In this document: positions 6,248 through 6,699 of the stretch, piece by piece
How positions within the stretch are numbered: position 1 is the stretch's first letter
Layout: each line of letters begins with the position of its first letter
From: Akkermansiaceae bacterium
GTDB lineage: Bacteria > Verrucomicrobiota > Verrucomicrobiia > Verrucomicrobiales > Akkermansiaceae
Length of the DNA stretch: 6,699 bases
Assembly: GCA_025457805.1 (NCBI GenBank)
Contig: JALOTR010000161.1
Span: 1-6,699, forward strand
Direction: 5' to 3'
The notes under the pieces: generated by a model
Seen by the model: only the letters and a program-made list of their open reading frames with translations
What the model was told of the DNA's origin: nothing
The model's database searches: none
Made by a program: the position numbers and the translations under genes

Positions 6248-6699
6248 ATGAACCCGGACATCAGCACCGCCCCACCCCACGTTCCCGACTACAGCCTCAC
6301 CGGTGCCAATGCCACGCTCGCCATCGAGCGCGGCCTGGCCGAGGCCGATTGGTACACCACGCCCGTGCCGAAAGAAAAGATGCGCGGCCTGCTCCAGCGC
6401 CGCGATGGCCCTGCCATCCGTGACACGCTGCTGCTCTTCGGCATCCTCGCCGCCACCGGCTGGGCCACCGCCTATCTCTGGGGCACGTGGTGGGCGGTCG
6501 TGCCCTACCTGATCTACGCCGTGTTCTACGGCACCGGCTCGGATTCGCGCTGGCACGAATGCGGCCACGGCACCGCCTTCAAGACCGATTGGATGAACTC
6601 GCTTCTCTACGAAGTCGCCTCCTTCATGGTCATGCGCGAATCGGTCGTCTGGCGCTGGAGCCACAACCGCCACCACAGCGACACCATCATCGTCGGCCG
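6248..6699 (+). CDS. Membrane fatty-acid-desaturase-family protein, MocD-like (partial, runs off the window)
   Basis: The first 150 residues are visible; the 3' end lies beyond the window. After a polar N-terminus (1-55), two hydrophobic segments follow at about 59-75 and 78-95. Then come two histidine boxes of the di-iron desaturase/hydroxylase superfamily: HECGH (103-107, in RWHECGHGTAFKT) and HNRHH (139-143, in WRWSHNRHHSDTIIVG). The family uses a membrane-bound di-iron centre, O2 and electrons from ferredoxin to desaturate, hydroxylate or demethylate. The HECGHGTAFKT and WSH-RHHSDTIIVG wording resembles the MocD 'hydrocarbon oxygenase' branch more than acyl-lipid desaturases, judged from memory. 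It starts 7 bp after the isomerase stop, indicating an operon. The third histidine box is not visible, so completeness cannot be checked. Confidence 0.88.
   Translation, partial: MNPDISTAPPHVPDYSLTGANATLAIERGLAEADWYTTPVPKEKMRGLLQRRDGPAIRDTLLLFGILAATGWATAYLWGTWWAVVPYLIYAVFYGTGSDSRWHECGHGTAFKTDWMNSLLYEVASFMVMRESVVWRWSHNRHHSDTIIVG

Noticed and set aside
5389..6267. A 292-codon open frame on the minus strand opposite the isomerase
   Set aside because: It is antisense to a gene with intact metal-binding motifs, and its Gly/Ala/Glu/Phe-rich translation looks like a codon shadow.

Overview
The window looks like a chromosomal segment of a Verrucomicrobiota bacterium, perhaps near Luteolibacter/Haloferula. 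This is an inference from GC-rich codon use, mostly weak Shine-Dalgarno sequences, and the gene mix: a GH105-DUF4861 glycosidase, a secreted jelly-roll protein, an AraC regulator, and a sugar isomerase paired with a MocD-type desaturase. No database search was possible. No tRNA, rRNA, CRISPR array or intact insertion sequence was seen.

Layout. Positions 1-97 hold the damaged 3' tail of an unidentified gene. Next come a 14-bp tandem duplication and a small ORF (199-441) that looks like the detached, repeat-bearing C-terminus of an Rpn/PD-(D/E)XK transposase-like nuclease. Positions 505-1608 encode a complete 3-isopropylmalate dehydrogenase (LeuB). It is followed by a hairpin-bearing gap and a secreted beta-sandwich protein (1811-2608) that resembles polysaccharide lyases. 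Convergent to it on the minus strand is a GH105-DUF4861 fusion (2671-4350), and upstream of that an AraC-family regulator (4528-5388). Divergent from the regulator across a 42-bp gap is a plus-strand operon of a TIM-barrel sugar isomerase/epimerase (5431-6240) and a membrane fatty-acid-desaturase-family protein (6248 to the window end, partial).

How the genes may work together. LeuB is housekeeping leucine synthesis. The secreted lyase-like protein and the GH105 enzyme make biochemical sense as a pair: lyases leave unsaturated uronic acid ends, which GH105 enzymes remove. AraC is the plausible local regulator. The isomerase/desaturase pair resembles the MocC/MocD partnership of rhizopine breakdown, so an oxidative O-demethylation route for a methylated sugar or cyclitol is a testable idea.

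Most notable points. (1) The GH105 reading frame is truncated at its 5' end: the conserved HADDH motif lies upstream of the first usable start codon, and the frame closes 26 codons upstream of that start, so the N-terminal part of the domain is missing. (2) A perfect 18-bp palindrome lies between araC and the GH105 gene. (3) The isomerase/desaturase operon may be a MocCD-like system outside the rhizobia.
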